A DNA stretch of 64,000 bases. Origin: Leptolyngbya sp. FACHB-60 (GTDB lineage Bacteria > Cyanobacteriota > Cyanobacteriia > Phormidesmidales > Phormidesmidaceae). Shown one piece after another: positions 8,633-18,836 of the stretch; within the stretch, counting starts at the first letter, position 1; the number at the start of each line of letters is the position of its first letter. The notes under the pieces are model-generated. The model worked only from the letters and a program-made list of their open reading frames with translations. It was not told where the DNA came from and did not search any database. A program made the position numbers and the translations under genes. The DNA lies in NCBI RefSeq assembly GCF_014695775.1, contig NZ_JACJOX010000008.1:62001-126000 (forward strand), written 5' to 3'.

Positions 8633-10006
8633 TCATCCTCTCACCATTCCCTTGCCCACCAACCACGCAGCTACCCGAAATAACTTCGCTTCCTGATAGG
8701 GGGCGGCAATCAGTTGAATGCCGACGGGAAGTTGCCCCGGACGGTGAATGGGTACTGACAATACAGGCAGCCTAATAAAGGAAAGGGGCTGGGTGTAAAA
8801 GCCTAGGTGAGGACGCAAGGGGTAGGTTTCGCCGTCAATGTCTAGGGTAGTTTGGTCGAGGGGCGGGGCCACGCAGGGGGTGGTGGGGGTGATTAGGACA
8901 TCGTAATTCTGGAAGACCTCGCGGACGCGATCGCGGTACCACCGCCGCAGCCTTTGAGCCTGCAAATACCAGGCGGCAGGGAGCATGGCCCCGGCGAGGA
9001 AGCGATCGCGCGTCGCCGGGTCAAACTCCATCGGACTCTGCCGCAGGCGATCGAGGTGGAGTTGGCTGCCCTCGCAGGCGGTGATGATATAAGCAGCAGC
9101 CCTGGCTCGGTGGGTTTCGGGAAATTCCACCACCTCAGAAATCCCCAATGACTGGATCACCTCAGCCAGCACGTCCCGTACAAGAGGTTCCATCCCGCGA
9201 GCAAAGTGTCCTCCCAATTGAGCGATTCGCAGGCCCTCAATGCCTTGGGTGAGGGATGGGGTGACGAGTTCTGGGGGCCGTTGGGTACAGACGGGGTCAG
9301 CAGGGTCTGGCCCCTGCATCACGTCGTAGAGGGTGGCGAGGTCGGGGAGCGATCGCGCCAACGGCCCCACATGATCCAAACTGTTCGAAAACAAAAATGC
9401 TCCGGCCCGCGACAGCCGCCCGTAAGTAGGCTTCAGCCCATACACTCCGCACAGCGAGGCGGGCACCCGAATCGAGCCATTGGTGTCAGACCCCAGGGTG
9501 AAGGGGACTAGGCCTGCTGCCACTGCCGCCGCCGATCCACCAGAAGACCCGCCCGCCATGCGGGTGGGATCGTGGGGGTTGGGGGTAGTGCCAAAGTGGG
9601 CGTTGATGGTGACAAAGCCGTAGGCATACTCATCCATATTCAGCGCGCCAACCAGCACTGCTCCGGCCTGCTCTAACCGCGCCACAACGGTGGCATCCTG
9701 CATCGCTGGGGGATTCCCCTGATTAAGCTTGGCCCCTGCGACGGTGGTGATGCCCTCAATGTCGAACAGATTTTTGACCGCAAAGGGAACCCCGGCCAGG
9801 GGGCCAAGGTCTTCGCCTGCGGCGATCGCATCGTCAATGTCCTGGGCCTGCGATCGCGCCCTGGCCGCCGTCACCGCCGTAAAACAATTCAAGGTTGGAT
9901 TGCGCACGGCAATATCCGCCAGCGTTGCCTCCAACACAGTCACAGCAGATAGGCTTCCGGCTTTAATAGCAGCGACCAAGGCCAAAGCATCGGGCGGTTG
10001 GGTCAT
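8633..10006 (-). CDS. AtzE-type amidohydrolase (amidase signature family)
   Basis: A 457-residue amidase-signature hydrolase with the Ser-cisSer-Lys triad visible: Lys in [10 protein letters not shown] (about residue 77), the Gly/Ser-rich [16 protein letters not shown] (about 150) and the nucleophilic Ser in [10 protein letters not shown]. It overlaps, by ATGA, a 65-residue AtzG-like protein. AtzE with AtzG forms 1-carboxybiuret hydrolase in s-triazine/cyanurate degradation, in a GatA/GatC-like arrangement, so the pair points to AtzE rather than GatA. No cyanuric acid hydrolase (AtzD) or allophanate hydrolase (AtzF) gene is in the window, so the natural substrate here is unknown. Confidence 0.85.
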   Translation of the reverse strand: MTQPPDALALVAAIKAGSLSAVTVLEATLADIAVRNPTLNCFTAVTAARARSQAQDIDDAIAAGEDLGPLAGVPFAVKNLFDIEGITTVAGAKLNQGNPPAMQDATVVARLEQAGAVLVGALNMDEYAYGFVTINAHFGTTPNPHDPTRMAGGSSGGSAAAVAAGLVPFTLGSDTNGSIRVPASLCGVYGLKPTYGRLSRAGAFLFSNSLDHVGPLARSLPDLATLYDVMQGPDPADPVCTQRPPELVTPSLTQGIEGLRIAQLGGHFARGMEPLVRDVLAEVIQSLGISEVVEFPETHRARAAAYIITACEGSQLHLDRLRQSPMEFDPATRDRFLAGAMLPAAWYLQAQRLRRWYRDRVREVFQNYDVLITPTTPCVAPPLDQTTLDIDGETYPLRPHLGFYTQPLSFIRLPVLSVPIHRPGQLPVGIQLIAAPYQEAKLFRVAAWLVGKGMVRG

Positions 10007-10200
10007 GGCTCAAAGGTGGCGGCGCTTTCTACGGTGTCGGGTAGGGGAAACGTGAGGACAGGTTGGGCGATCGCAAAAATATGCTCCACATTCGCCACTA
10101 CCCCCGCCTTAATCTCGTCGGGAAGGCTCAGCCCTAGCGTTGCCGCCATCAGATCTACATAAGTAGCGGTGTCAAAAGAGTTCGAGGGCTCAGGCGTCAT
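10003..10200 (-). CDS. AtzG-like small subunit (DUF4089), GatC-like
   Basis: A 65-residue protein with the pattern of DUF4089/AtzG: YVDLMAATLGLSLPDE, then VVANVEHIFAIAQPVLTFPL. These small proteins wrap around AtzE as GatC does around GatA and are needed for its assembly. It overlaps its neighbours by 4 bp (ATGA) at both ends, the dynamin-like gene upstream and the AtzE-type amidase downstream. This is strong evidence for translational coupling and fixed stoichiometry with AtzE. Confidence 0.82.
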   Translation of the reverse strand: MTPEPSNSFDTATYVDLMAATLGLSLPDEIKAGVVANVEHIFAIAQPVLTFPLPDTVESAATFEP

Positions 10201-11948
10201 GACCGCTTCTCTGCCCCGGCTTCACCCAACACCTTAGAGCTAAACAACGCCGTTGCCTCCTGCTTAATCGCAGTGTATTGGTCAACCACCGGCTGTACCG
10301 CCTCTTCTTCGCGCTCCACGTAGTCATAGAACTGGGTAAAGATGCGCTCCACTTCTTCGTAGATCAGCCCCAGCTTTTCGTTTAGGCGGCTGGCCACCTC
10401 CTGCTGAAAGCGATCTTTTTCACTGTCTAGCGCCTGCTCAAACTTGGCAATAATTCGGTTGCGCTGCCAGAGAATGCCGATCGCCAGCACCACCACCCCC
10501 ACCCCGGCAAAGGCAATGCCAATGGCGCTAAGAATGGCCTCGGCAATCGTAAACTCAAGGATGTGCAGAATAGTGCCCGCCACCGCCATAATTGCGCCGC
10601 CGACAATTTCGTTGGCCATGTCGCCTGCCTGGGTAGACAGCACATCGCCAAAGCCCTGGTCGGCCATCAGATTCTTAACCTTCGCCATCACGCTTTCGAT
10701 CACCTCTTGGCGACGCTCTAGCACCTTGAGCGAAATGTGGCTGCTTTCAATGCGCTGGGTTTTAACGCTCTCCAGGTCTTGGTTGAGCCCATCAAACAGC
10801 TGGCGAATGCCGTCGACAAAGTGCTGCGCGCCCTCATTTGAGGCTTCTTCTAACGACTCGCGTAGGTCGCGGGCGCAGCGCTCCTGAAACTCGTCTATCC
10901 AGGCCTGCATCGACTCATTATGGTTGAAGATGCCGACGAAGGAGCGCCGCATCACCATCAGCACCGACAGACTCTCGCGAAAGTCGCGCTTAATGCGAGC
11001 CGAAATAATTTCGTAGCGGGCTGCCAAGCGGTCGGCCAGAGTGTTGATTTCGTAGCGCGATCGCCCCCGACCCGCATCGATCTTAGAGCGAATGCTCTGG
11101 GATGTGGCGCGATCGGCAACTAGCTGCCGACTCAGCGCCTCCACATCACTATTCAGCAGGTCAATAATCTGCTGGGTGGTCTGGCTCACCGATCGCAGCT
11201 TAATCTTGTAGCTCTCCCCCGACGACACCATCGCTTGAATGTATTGGCGCACCGGCTCAAAACCGCTGTTGGCTGTGTCGCCCTCCTGCTCTAGCGCCGC
11301 CGAGGTGGGAAAGATGATCGGCGCTTTGATCTGCTTCTGGTAGGCGTATTCTTTCACCCGATCGATGTTGGTTTGCAGATCGGCGGGGCGCAGCAGATCG
11401 GCCTGCTGAAGAATGAACACCACCTTTTTGCGCCATTCAGCGCTGACAAAATCGAGAAAATCCCAGGCGCTTTTTTGGTAGGGGTTTTTGGCAAACAGCA
11501 CGAAAAACGTCAGGTCGCTATTGGGAATGTAGCGCTCGGTGATGATCTGATGCTCGGCCACCACCGTGTTGGTGCCCGGCGTATCCACAATCGAAATGTC
11601 TTGCAGAATGGGGATCGGTCGCCCGATCTTGCGCAGGTTAGGCTCGACCTGTTCGACGAATTCTTGCTCAGCGTAAATAATCTGCTGAATCGAGTCGGTG
11701 CACGGCTCAATATCGGTGGCACACACCTCAGCGTCGAGCAGGGCGTTGACAAAACTGCTCTTGCCCGCCTTGACCTCGCCTACCACCACAAATAAAAATG
11801 GCTCGTTGATGTTGCGGCGCAGGCTGTGGGTGGTGCGCTGCAAGTCAGGGTTGTTAATGGTGGTAGCCAGGGCCTGCACACGTTCCAGCAGATGATCCAA
11901 ATCGGCCCGGTAAACCTGAAGCGCTTGGTTAACAATTTTGCTGGCCAC
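10197..11948 (-). CDS. Bacterial dynamin-like GTPase
   Basis: A 583-residue membrane-remodelling GTPase. The GTPase domain is N-terminal: P-loop GEVKAGKSSFVNALLD (about residue 57), switch Thr region, DTPGTN (about 123) and a G4-like LQQADLL. A long helical bundle follows, then a strongly hydrophobic segment at about residues 455-500 (GGAIMAVAGTILHILEF through VGVVVLAIGILW) that would be the membrane paddle, and a final coiled coil. Bacterial dynamins tubulate or fuse membranes; in cyanobacteria thylakoid maintenance is one suggestion. Its stop overlaps the AtzG-like start, so it heads a three-gene operon with an amidase, which is unexpected. Confidence 0.87.
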   Translation of the reverse strand: MASKIVNQALQVYRADLDHLLERVQALATTINNPDLQRTTHSLRRNINEPFLFVVVGEVKAGKSSFVNALLDAEVCATDIEPCTDSIQQIIYAEQEFVEQVEPNLRKIGRPIPILQDISIVDTPGTNTVVAEHQIITERYIPNSDLTFFVLFAKNPYQKSAWDFLDFVSAEWRKKVVFILQQADLLRPADLQTNIDRVKEYAYQKQIKAPIIFPTSAALEQEGDTANSGFEPVRQYIQAMVSSGESYKIKLRSVSQTTQQIIDLLNSDVEALSRQLVADRATSQSIRSKIDAGRGRSRYEINTLADRLAARYEIISARIKRDFRESLSVLMVMRRSFVGIFNHNESMQAWIDEFQERCARDLRESLEEASNEGAQHFVDGIRQLFDGLNQDLESVKTQRIESSHISLKVLERRQEVIESVMAKVKNLMADQGFGDVLSTQAGDMANEIVGGAIMAVAGTILHILEFTIAEAILSAIGIAFAGVGVVVLAIGILWQRNRIIAKFEQALDSEKDRFQQEVASRLNEKLGLIYEEVERIFTQFYDYVEREEEAVQPVVDQYTAIKQEATALFSSKVLGEAGAEKRS

Positions 11949-12073
11949 GGCAGTTTTTCCCCAACGTCTCTATTCACGCCCCAGTGGGCACAGCATAAAA
12001 CACCCGCCTACCCTCAAAGTACCGCATGGTCAGAGGTTTGGGCCTATTTTAAGCCGATAGAAATAGGCCATTC

Positions 12074-13345
12074 TTAATCGTCGTCTTCAAACACGCCCTT
12101 GAAAAAGTCGATGGTGTCTTTGAGCGCAGCGATAAAGCTGTCGATTTCGGCTTTGGTGTTGTAGAAATAGAGACTCGCCCGAGCAGTGGAGTCTACGTCT
12201 AAAACACGGTGCAGCGGCTGGGTGCAGTGGTGGCCTGAGCGAATGGCAATGCCCGACTGATCCAGTAGGGTAGATAAGTCTTGCGCGTGGACGCCCTCAA
12301 CAGTGAAGGTAGCCAGGGCAGCCCGTCCGCTGCCGTCAGCCTGGGGAAGCGGGCCATAGAGGGTGACTTCAGGAATGGTCTGTATTTGCTGATACAGGTA
12401 GGCCGTCAGCTCGTGCTCGTAGGCAGCGATGTTGTCCATGCCCAGGGTCGAGAGATAGTCTACGGCTGCCCCTAAGGCGATCGCCTCTGCGATCGCCGGT
12501 GTGCCTGCCTCAAACTTATGGGGCAGCGCTGCGTAGGTGGAGTGGTCCAAAAACACGTCGGCGATCATTTCGCCACCACCCATAAAGGGGGGCATGGCCT
12601 CCAGTACCTCCAGCTTGCCGTAGAGGAACCCGATGCCGGTAGGGGCACACATCTTGTGGCCCGAGGCAACGAACCAGTCGCAGCCTAGGGCAGGCAAGTT
12701 AAGCGGCAGGTGGGGCGCGCTTTGGCAGCCGTCGATTAGCACCTTAGCCCCGTGGTGGTGGGCAAGGTCGATAATCTCTTCTACTGGGTTAATGCAGCCC
12801 AAGGTGTTGGAAACATGGTTGACCGTCACCAGACGAGTCTTGTCATTGACCATCTCACGGTATTGGTCTAGGTCAAAGGATTGATCAGCGGTTAGCCCCA
12901 CAAACTTGAGCACCGCTCCGGTACGCTGGGCCACAAACTGCCAGGGCACCAGGTTGCTGTGGTGCTCCATCACCGAGAGAATGATTTCATCCCCTGCTTG
13001 CAGTGTGCTCATGCCCCAGGCGTAAGCCACTAGGTTGATGGCTTCGCTGGCGTTGCGGGTAAACACAATCTCGTCGCGGCTGGTGGCCTTGACAAAGGCC
13101 GCAACTTTATCCCTCGCGCCCTCGTAGGACTCGGTGGCCCGAGCGCTGAGGTTGTGCACCCCCCGATGCACGTTGGCATTGTCGTTTTGGTAGTAGTGCT
13201 GTAGCGCGTCTAGCACCGCCTTGGGCTTTTGCGAGGTAGCGGCGTTGTCGAGGTACACCAGCGGCTGACCATTCACCTCCTGATGCAGAATCGGGAAGTC
13301 GGCACGAACCTTAGCGGCGAGGGTGAGTTCCTGGGCGACGGTCAT
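12074..13345 (-). CDS. sufS: SufS cysteine desulfurase
   Basis: PLP enzyme that takes sulfur from cysteine and passes it to the SUF scaffold. The 423 residues show the PLP lysine in [12 protein letters not shown] (about residue 230) and the active-site cysteine in [12 protein letters not shown] (about residue 370), in the group II (SufS) arrangement. It is the last gene of the sufBCDS operon, 28 bp after sufD. Secure. Confidence 0.96.
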   Translation of the reverse strand: MTVAQELTLAAKVRADFPILHQEVNGQPLVYLDNAATSQKPKAVLDALQHYYQNDNANVHRGVHNLSARATESYEGARDKVAAFVKATSRDEIVFTRNASEAINLVAYAWGMSTLQAGDEIILSVMEHHSNLVPWQFVAQRTGAVLKFVGLTADQSFDLDQYREMVNDKTRLVTVNHVSNTLGCINPVEEIIDLAHHHGAKVLIDGCQSAPHLPLNLPALGCDWFVASGHKMCAPTGIGFLYGKLEVLEAMPPFMGGGEMIADVFLDHSTYAALPHKFEAGTPAIAEAIALGAAVDYLSTLGMDNIAAYEHELTAYLYQQIQTIPEVTLYGPLPQADGSGRAALATFTVEGVHAQDLSTLLDQSGIAIRSGHHCTQPLHRVLDVDSTARASLYFYNTKAEIDSFIAALKDTIDFFKGVFEDDD

Positions 13346-13373
13346 AGGAGTGAGGGGGTGGATGGGTAGAGGG

Positions 13374-14699
13374 TCAGGACCACTGAGTGATGGTGGCAGC
13401 TAAGCGCGATCGCAGCGTTTCAACCGGTATCCTGTCTAAAATCTCCATAGCAAAAGCATAGATCAGCAATCGCTGGGCTTGGGGAGCATTAATGCCGCGA
13501 CTTTGCAGGTAAAAAATCTCGTCCGACTGAAGCTGGCTCACCGTCGCTCCGTGGGCGCACTTGACGTTGTCGGCCACGATTTCGAGCTGGGGTTTAGTAT
13601 CTACGCGAGCGGTATCAGACAGCAGCAGGTTGCGGTTGAGCTGGCTAGCATTGGTGAGCTGGGCTTTTTGAGCTACAGCCATGCGTCCGTTAAAAACGCT
13701 GTGGGCTTTGCCATCCACAATGGCCTTGTGCTCTTGTTCCACGGTCCCATGAGGGTGGCTTAGGGCCACCAAACTGTGGGTATCGGTGTGCTGGGTGCCA
13801 GTAATCGCCCCCAATCCGTAGATCCTGGTGGTGGTTTGCTCGCCGGTTTGGTAGACCTCCCAGTTGTGGCGGGCCAGTTTGGCCCCAAACCCGGCAGCGG
13901 TGCCGATGTACTGGCTATCGCGGGCCTGGGTTACCACAGTCTTGCCGATGTGGAAGGTGCCCGCCCCTTCTCGCTCGATGCGGCTATGGGTAATTTGGGC
14001 GTTGGCGTCGAGCCACAACTCGGTGACGGCATTGGTGAAGTGGGTTGCCGTTGAATTGCCCCAGTAGTCTTCCACTAAGGTAAGGACGCTACCCGACTCA
14101 GCCACCACTAAACAACGGGGCTGAACGAGCAGAGCATCGCCTTGGGTCTGGGACAGGTAAATAATTTGAATCGGGGTTTCAACCACCTGGTTGCGAGGCA
14201 GCCAAACCACCACGACATCGGCAAAGCCCACGGTGTTTAGGGCTGTAAACACTTCGTGATTGCCGCTGGTCTGGGCGAGGCGATCGGCCAATTGGCTTTG
14301 AAGTTCGGGGCGATCGCCCAGCGAACCAACAATCGCCCCCTCTGGCAACCCATTGAGTTGAGACAGCTCACGGCTGACTCGTCCGTTAACGACCACCACC
14401 TGAGCGCCAGCGGTTTCTGGCAGGCGCAGCTCAGCGATATCAGCCTCAGTGACAGAAGGCTCCCCAGCGGTGGCAAAGTCGATGCCTAACATTGCCGACA
14501 GGTCAGTGAAGCGCCAGTCTTCCTGCCGGGTTGAGGGAAAGGTTTGCTCGTTGAGGAAGGAGGCGGCGCGCAATCGCACCTCCGCCAGGGCCAGGTTCTC
14601 GGGCAACGCTGCCTGGGCGGTCTGCACCAGCCCCTTCAGGTAAGCATCGCGCTGGTCAGCCGTTTTTAGCACGCTCACGTCAGACACAGAACTCGCCAT
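13374..14699 (-). CDS. sufD: SufD, Fe-S assembly scaffold subunit
   Basis: About 441 residues. SufD pairs with SufB and the SufC ATPase to build Fe-S clusters. The C-terminal right-handed beta-helix is recognisable ([12 protein letters not shown], then [11 protein letters not shown] near the end). A frame extending to 14738 is open, but I choose the ATG at 14699 because it overlaps the sufC stop as TAATG and gives a normal N-terminus ([12 protein letters not shown]). Translation is thus coupled to sufC. Confidence 0.93.
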   Translation of the reverse strand: MASSVSDVSVLKTADQRDAYLKGLVQTAQAALPENLALAEVRLRAASFLNEQTFPSTRQEDWRFTDLSAMLGIDFATAGEPSVTEADIAELRLPETAGAQVVVVNGRVSRELSQLNGLPEGAIVGSLGDRPELQSQLADRLAQTSGNHEVFTALNTVGFADVVVVWLPRNQVVETPIQIIYLSQTQGDALLVQPRCLVVAESGSVLTLVEDYWGNSTATHFTNAVTELWLDANAQITHSRIEREGAGTFHIGKTVVTQARDSQYIGTAAGFGAKLARHNWEVYQTGEQTTTRIYGLGAITGTQHTDTHSLVALSHPHGTVEQEHKAIVDGKAHSVFNGRMAVAQKAQLTNASQLNRNLLLSDTARVDTKPQLEIVADNVKCAHGATVSQLQSDEIFYLQSRGINAPQAQRLLIYAFAMEILDRIPVETLRSRLAATITQWS

Positions 14700-15487
14700 T
14701 ACGCCGTCATCCCCGTGCGAAATTCCTCCAGCACCCATTCGTAGCCGCGCGACTCTAGCTGCTTAGCCAGGTCTTTGCCACCCGTGGTGATAATGCGGCC
14801 ATCGGCCATCACATGCACAAAATCAGGCACGATGTAGTCGAGCAGCCGCTGGTAGTGAGTAATCAGCACCACGGCGTTGTCGGCGTTGGCCAGCTGGTTT
14901 ACCCCACCTGCCACGGTTTTGAGTGCGTCAATATCGAGCCCCGAATCGGTTTCGTCCAGAATAGATAGGGCCGGTTCTAGCAGCGCCATTTGCAGAATTT
15001 CGTTGCGCTTTTTCTCGCCGCCCGAGAAGCCTTCGTTGACGCTGCGATCGAGAAACGACACATCCATCTTCACCAAGTCCAGCTTCTCTTCGATCAGGTC
15101 ATCGAAGTCAAACACGTCAATTTCTTCTTCGCCCCGAGCTTTGCGGTGGGCGTTAAAGGCCACCCGCAAAAAATCACGGTTACTCACCCCAGGAATTTCG
15201 AGCGGGTACTGAAAGGCAAGGAAGATGCCGGTGGTGGCGCGATCGTGGGGATCTAGCTCAAGAACGTCCTGTCCTTTAAAGTGGATTTCTCCAGCGGTAA
15301 CCTCATAGTCGGGATGGCCCGCCAGCACCTTAGAGAACGTGCTCTTACCCGAGCCGTTGAGACCCATGATGGCGTGAATTTCACCGGCCCGCACCTCTAG
15401 GTTGAGGCCTTTGAGAATTTCGGTGTCATCTACAGTGGCGCGGAGGTCGCGCACCGAGAGAATGATTTCGCTGTTGTCGTTAATCAT
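14699..15487 (-). CDS. sufC: SufC, ATPase of the SufBCD complex
   Basis: ABC-type ATPase that drives Fe-S cluster assembly on SufB/SufD. Walker [10 protein letters not shown] near residue 40, signature SGGEKKRNE near 150 and Walker [13 protein letters not shown] near 170 are intact. The ATG at 15487 is preceded by AAAGGAA, a good ribosome site, and gives the usual [12 protein letters not shown] start; the longer frame to 15532 runs through a dispersed palindrome and is rejected. The 243-bp spacer to sufB is unusual for this operon (see the repeats there). Confidence 0.95.
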   Translation of the reverse strand: MINDNSEIILSVRDLRATVDDTEILKGLNLEVRAGEIHAIMGLNGSGKSTFSKVLAGHPDYEVTAGEIHFKGQDVLELDPHDRATTGIFLAFQYPLEIPGVSNRDFLRVAFNAHRKARGEEEIDVFDFDDLIEEKLDLVKMDVSFLDRSVNEGFSGGEKKRNEILQMALLEPALSILDETDSGLDIDALKTVAGGVNQLANADNAVVLITHYQRLLDYIVPDFVHVMADGRIITTGGKDLAKQLESRGYEWVLEEFRTGMTA

Positions 15488-15499
15488 GGTTCCTTTCCC

Positions 15500-15520
15500 G
15501 TAGGGTGGGTACCGCCCACC
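15500..15520 (+). repeat. Dispersed 21-bp palindromic repeat, copy A (sufC-sufB spacer)
   Basis: Copy of a family with core GGGTGGGCANTGCCCACC preceded by GTA. Here the centre reads GGGTACCGCCC. Copy C (15641-15661) is its near-exact inverse, so A and C could pair into a long hairpin in the suf transcript. Confidence 0.7.
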
Positions 15521-15557
15521 ATGCTCCTGCACGTTGAAATTTTAGATTTTCGTCTTC

Positions 15558-15578
15558 GTGGGGTAGGCAATACCCACC
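15558..15578 (+). repeat. Dispersed 21-bp palindromic repeat, copy B, diverged
   Basis: Reads GTGGGGTAGGCAATACCCACC piecewise: GTGGGGTAGG, then CAATACCCACC. It shares the core with copies A, C, D and E but has two or three substitutions. It lies between copies A and C. Confidence 0.55.
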
Positions 15579-15640
15579 ATCCACTGTCGACTTTAGAGAT
15601 TCTCTGTTGGTGAATTTCCCACTTTTGGAGAGTCTCAAGT

Positions 15641-15661
15641 GGTGGGCGGTGCCCACCCTAC
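15641..15661 (-). repeat. Dispersed 21-bp palindromic repeat, copy C (inverted)
   Basis: GGTGGGC-GGT-GCCCACC followed by CTAC: inverse of copy A with one mismatch in 21. The A-B-C arrangement makes a potential ~160-nt folded element between sufB and sufC. Confidence 0.7.
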
Positions 15662-15730
15662 TGGGAACTCTGGCTCCCCTCTCCCACGAGGAAAGGGGTT
15701 GGGGGTGAGGGAGGCAACCCATCCACTCAT

Positions 15731-17170
15731 CTATCCCACCGAGTTCTCTAGCTTCAGCGCCAGCAGCTTGTCCGCCTCGGCGGCGAACTCCATGGGCAGC
15801 TTGTTAAACACATCACGGCAAAAGCCGCTGATGATCATCGACACCGCATCTTCCGGCGAAATGCCCCGCTGGGCAAAGTAGAAGAGCTGGTCTTCCCCAA
15901 TCTTGGAGGTCGAGGCTTCGTGCTCAACCTGGGCAGTGCTGTTCTGCACCTGAATATAGGGAAATGTATTGGCGCTGGAAGTATCGCCGATCAGCATCGA
16001 GTCGCACTGAGAGTAGTTGCGCGCCCCAGTGGCCTTTGGCCCAATTTTCACCAGGCCTCGATAGCTGTTCTTTGAGTTCGCCGCCGAAATGCCCTTGGAG
16101 ATAATGGTGCTGCGGGTATTTTTGCCCACATGCACCATTTTGGTACCGGTGTCGGCCTGCTGCATGTTGTTGGTCAGCGCCACCGAGTAGAACTCACCCA
16201 CGGAGTTGTCGCCCACGAGCACGCAACTGGGGTACTTCCAGGTGATGGCCGAGCCGGTTTCAACCTGGGTCCAAGAGATCTTAGAGTTTTTCCCGGCGCA
16301 GAGGCCGCGCTTGGTGACGAAGTTGTAAATGCCGCCCTTGCCGTTTTCGTCGCCCGCATACCAGTTCTGCACGGTGGAGTAGTTGATGCTGGCATTATCC
16401 ATGGCCACTAGTTCGACGATCGCAGCGTGGAGCTGGTTGCTGTCATACATGGGGGCGGTGCAGCCCTCCAGGTAGGTCACCGAGCTACCCGCTTCGGCCA
16501 CAATCAGGGTTCGCTCAAACTGGCCCGAGTCGCCGTTGTTGATGCGGAAGTAAGTCGACAAATCCATCGGACACTGGGTGTCTTTAGGAATGTAGACAAA
16601 GGAGCCGTCGCTAAACACCGCCGAGTTTAACGCCGCAAAGTAGTTGTCGCCAACGGGAATGACGGTGCCCAGATACTTCTCCACTAGGTCGGCGTGCTCT
16701 TGCAGCGCCTCGGAGATCGAGCAGAAGATGACGCCCGACTCTGCCAGCTTTTCTTTGAAGGTGGTGGCCACCGACACACTGTCAAAAATGGCATCGACTG
16801 CCACGTTAGCCAGGCGTTTTTGCTCCGACAGAGGAATGCCCAGCTTCTCGAAGGTGTCGAGTAGGGTGGGGTCTACTTCGTCCAGACTGCCGAGCTTTTT
16901 GGGCTGAGTCTTAGGGGCCGAGTAGTAGACGATGTTTTGGTAGTCGATGGGCGGATACTTAACATTGGGCCAGGCAGGCTCTTTCATCGTCAGCCACTTG
17001 CGGTAGGCCTTCAGCCGAAACTCCAGCATGAAGGCTGGCTCGTTCTTTTTGGCTGAGATCATGCGCACCACGTCTTCGCTGAGGCCGCGAGGAATGGCGT
17101 CGGACTCAATGTCGGTGGTGAAGCCGTACTTATAGGGCTGGCTAACAAGGGTTTGAACGGAAGCACTCAT
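15731..17170 (-). CDS. sufB: SufB, Fe-S assembly scaffold
   Basis: The 479-residue scaffold on which the SUF system assembles nascent Fe-S clusters, acting with SufC and SufD. Recognisable features are the N-terminal [20 protein letters not shown], the central [11 protein letters not shown] and the C-terminal ISKGISA and [13 protein letters not shown]. Length is normal for cyanobacteria. It follows ftrC by 65 bp on the same strand and is separated from sufC by a repeat-filled spacer. Control by SufR is indicated by the boxes upstream of ftrC. Confidence 0.96.
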   Translation of the reverse strand: MSASVQTLVSQPYKYGFTTDIESDAIPRGLSEDVVRMISAKKNEPAFMLEFRLKAYRKWLTMKEPAWPNVKYPPIDYQNIVYYSAPKTQPKKLGSLDEVDPTLLDTFEKLGIPLSEQKRLANVAVDAIFDSVSVATTFKEKLAESGVIFCSISEALQEHADLVEKYLGTVIPVGDNYFAALNSAVFSDGSFVYIPKDTQCPMDLSTYFRINNGDSGQFERTLIVAEAGSSVTYLEGCTAPMYDSNQLHAAIVELVAMDNASINYSTVQNWYAGDENGKGGIYNFVTKRGLCAGKNSKISWTQVETGSAITWKYPSCVLVGDNSVGEFYSVALTNNMQQADTGTKMVHVGKNTRSTIISKGISAANSKNSYRGLVKIGPKATGARNYSQCDSMLIGDTSSANTFPYIQVQNSTAQVEHEASTSKIGEDQLFYFAQRGISPEDAVSMIISGFCRDVFNKLPMEFAAEADKLLALKLENSVG

Positions 17171-17235
17171 GACGCGACTCTTTGAACGGGCTGCACAATC
17201 GGAGTAGACAGAAATTTGGCGGAACGGGCGATCGC

Positions 17236-17595
17236 CTAGAACTTATTGGTTTCGGTGCGGATGGTTTCGAAGGTGATGTCTTGCTGCTCGCCCGCGAAGG
17301 GGTTGTCGGGGGTGAGAAAGAGCATGCAGTGGCACTCTTTGCGTTCCTGCATAGGGATGCAGGGACAATTCCAGTAGATGGCTTTAACCTCAGCCCCTTT
17401 ATCTTCGTAGTGGCGACAGGGACACAGGGGTGCGCCGAGGTCATCCTTGTGTTTGGCTAGACCTTCGAGCACCACCGCCGTTACACCAGCGTCGGAGCAG
17501 AAGTAGGTGCCAGTGCGCTTGGCGTAGCTCTGGGCAAAGTTGCGCATGAGCTCTAGATTCTTATCGGTGGCTTGGTTGGGGTTAGGGTCAGTCAT
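17236..17595 (-). CDS. ftrC: Ferredoxin-thioredoxin reductase catalytic (beta) chain
   Basis: The 119-residue 4Fe-4S protein that passes electrons from ferredoxin to thioredoxin in light regulation of carbon metabolism. The conserved cysteines are all visible: [37 protein letters not shown]; they supply the cluster ligands and the redox disulfide. It lies 65 bp upstream of sufB on the same strand and its start faces sufR, so it is the first gene of the suf transcription unit or a separate unit reading into it. The two SufR boxes would then also govern FtrC synthesis. Confidence 0.95.
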   Translation of the reverse strand: MTDPNPNQATDKNLELMRNFAQSYAKRTGTYFCSDAGVTAVVLEGLAKHKDDLGAPLCPCRHYEDKGAEVKAIYWNCPCIPMQERKECHCMLFLTPDNPFAGEQQDITFETIRTETNKF

Positions 17596-17642
17596 TGCAG
17601 GATTGGTACGCTACACAGCCCAATAATTTTATACAATTAAAG

Positions 17643-17656
17643 CAACTTTTAAGTTG
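17643..17656. promoter_or_regulatory. SufR operator box 1
   Basis: CAACTTTTAAGTTG is a perfect CAAC-N6-GTTG, the published SufR recognition pattern in Synechocystis. It lies 48 bp upstream of the ftrC start and 141 bp upstream of sufR, in the shared divergent promoter. Confidence 0.85.
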
Positions 17657-17682
17657 TCTAACTAAATCTTAGACTAGTTTAA

Positions 17683-17696
17683 CAACATAAAGGTTG
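17683..17696. promoter_or_regulatory. SufR operator box 2
   Basis: CAACATAAAGGTTG, a second perfect CAAC-N6-GTTG, 40 bp from box 1 centre to centre. Two boxes in the sufR/suf intergenic region match the known arrangement in which SufR represses both sufBCDS and itself. Confidence 0.85.
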
Positions 17697-17797
17697 TCAA
17701 AGTAGATTATCGTCCGATGGACTGGGATAGCCCTGGTCTGAGTAGGTATAGTCTGCTGTGGCTATGTCCTCTATAAGTCTTACTGTGGGCCAACGCC

Positions 17798-18460
17798 ATG
17801 ACCTCTGTGCAGCAACCCTCTACCTCTACAAAAGACGATATTTTGATGTACCTGCTCAGGCAGGGCGAAGCGACAGCTCATGATTTGGCAGAGCACTTTG
17901 AGGTGAGTGCCCAGGCTATTCGTCGCCACCTAAAAGACTTAGAAGCAGAAGCACTGATTGAGCATCGAGCGGTGCAGGAGGGCATGGGGCGACCCAACCA
18001 CCTGTATCAGATCAGCGCTAAGGGGCGCGATCGCTACCCCGCTAAGTACGATGAGTTTGCGATTTCTCTGCTTGATACCCTGTCCGCCACCATGGGCCAA
18101 GAGCAGGTGGGCACCATGCTGCGTAAACAGTGGGAGCGCAAGGCGCTGGAGTATCGCGATCGCATCGGCACTGGCAGCTTAGGCGAACGGGTGGCTCGGC
18201 TGGTGCAGATTCGCCAGGCCGAGGGTTATATGTCTGAGTGGCACGAGGTTAGCGACGGCGATGTGCGCCAGACCGGCCCTGGCTACATCATCACCGAATA
18301 TAACTGTGCTATTTCCCACATTGCGGAGTCGTTCCCCAGCGTTTGCGGCCACGAGCTAGAGATGTTTCAGGTGGCGTTAACCGACTGCACAGTGCAGCGC
18401 ACCCATTGGCTGGTGAAGGGTGAGCATCGCTGCGGCTACCTGGTGCAGGGGCGCGACTAG
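17798..18460 (+). CDS. sufR: SufR, Fe-S cluster-sensing transcriptional repressor
   Basis: A 220-residue winged-helix repressor of the suf genes. The N-terminal HTH is at about residues 12-65 (LRQGEATAHDLAEHFEVS, then QAIRRHLKDLEAE). The C-terminus carries four cysteines (CAISHIAESFPSVCGHE, LTDC, HRCGYL) of the kind that bind a 4Fe-4S cluster; the holo form binds DNA and cluster loss relieves repression. It is divergent from ftrC-sufBCDS across a 202-bp space holding two SufR boxes, so self-repression is expected. Confidence 0.95.
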   Translation: MTSVQQPSTSTKDDILMYLLRQGEATAHDLAEHFEVSAQAIRRHLKDLEAEALIEHRAVQEGMGRPNHLYQISAKGRDRYPAKYDEFAISLLDTLSATMGQEQVGTMLRKQWERKALEYRDRIGTGSLGERVARLVQIRQAEGYMSEWHEVSDGDVRQTGPGYIITEYNCAISHIAESFPSVCGHELEMFQVALTDCTVQRTHWLVKGEHRCGYLVQGRD

Positions 18461-18836
18461 AAGACACGACCAGGAAATAGGAGATGGCGTCGTCCCAGCT
18501 TGAGGGCGGAGCTTTGCTTCCCATAGCTGTAATCTTTTACTCTCAGCAAAAATTCAGTCAGCCCTGATAGGGTAGCGCTCAACCAATTCTTAGCAGCGAT
18601 CGCGGCAGTGTCACGGCCTCAAGCATTGCAGGCGGCTTTGCTGACCGGGGGGTGGACGACCTGTGCCGAGTGAACGGGTGGTCAGATCGTGCTTGCCTGT
18701 GACGCTAACCCGATAATTTCATCCTCAGCCTGGGGCCGTTCGTAATCTAGGACAGAGTTCTAGACGACTTAGACGTTGCCGCCTAGAGTTTTGATTAGCC
18801 CAATTCTCATGTCACGCTATTTTAGGGACGCTACCT
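18461..18836. other. Intergenic region between sufR and the symporter
   Basis: 376 bp with no convincing gene on either strand. GC-rich near 18640-18690 (with GGGGGGTGGACG) and ending in a leader before the symporter ATG. I looked for a riboswitch-like fold in the leader and found no motif that I recognise. Confidence 0.4.

Noticed and set aside
10444-10887. 147-codon plus-strand frame inside the dynamin-like gene
   Set aside because: Antisense shadow of a well-supported GTPase; Ser/Arg-rich translation with no domain.
18640-18836. Possible riboswitch upstream of the sodium:solute symporter
   Set aside because: The leader has scattered short complementary segments, but no conserved core of glycine, guanidine, glutamine, sodium or cobalamin riboswitches could be matched by eye.
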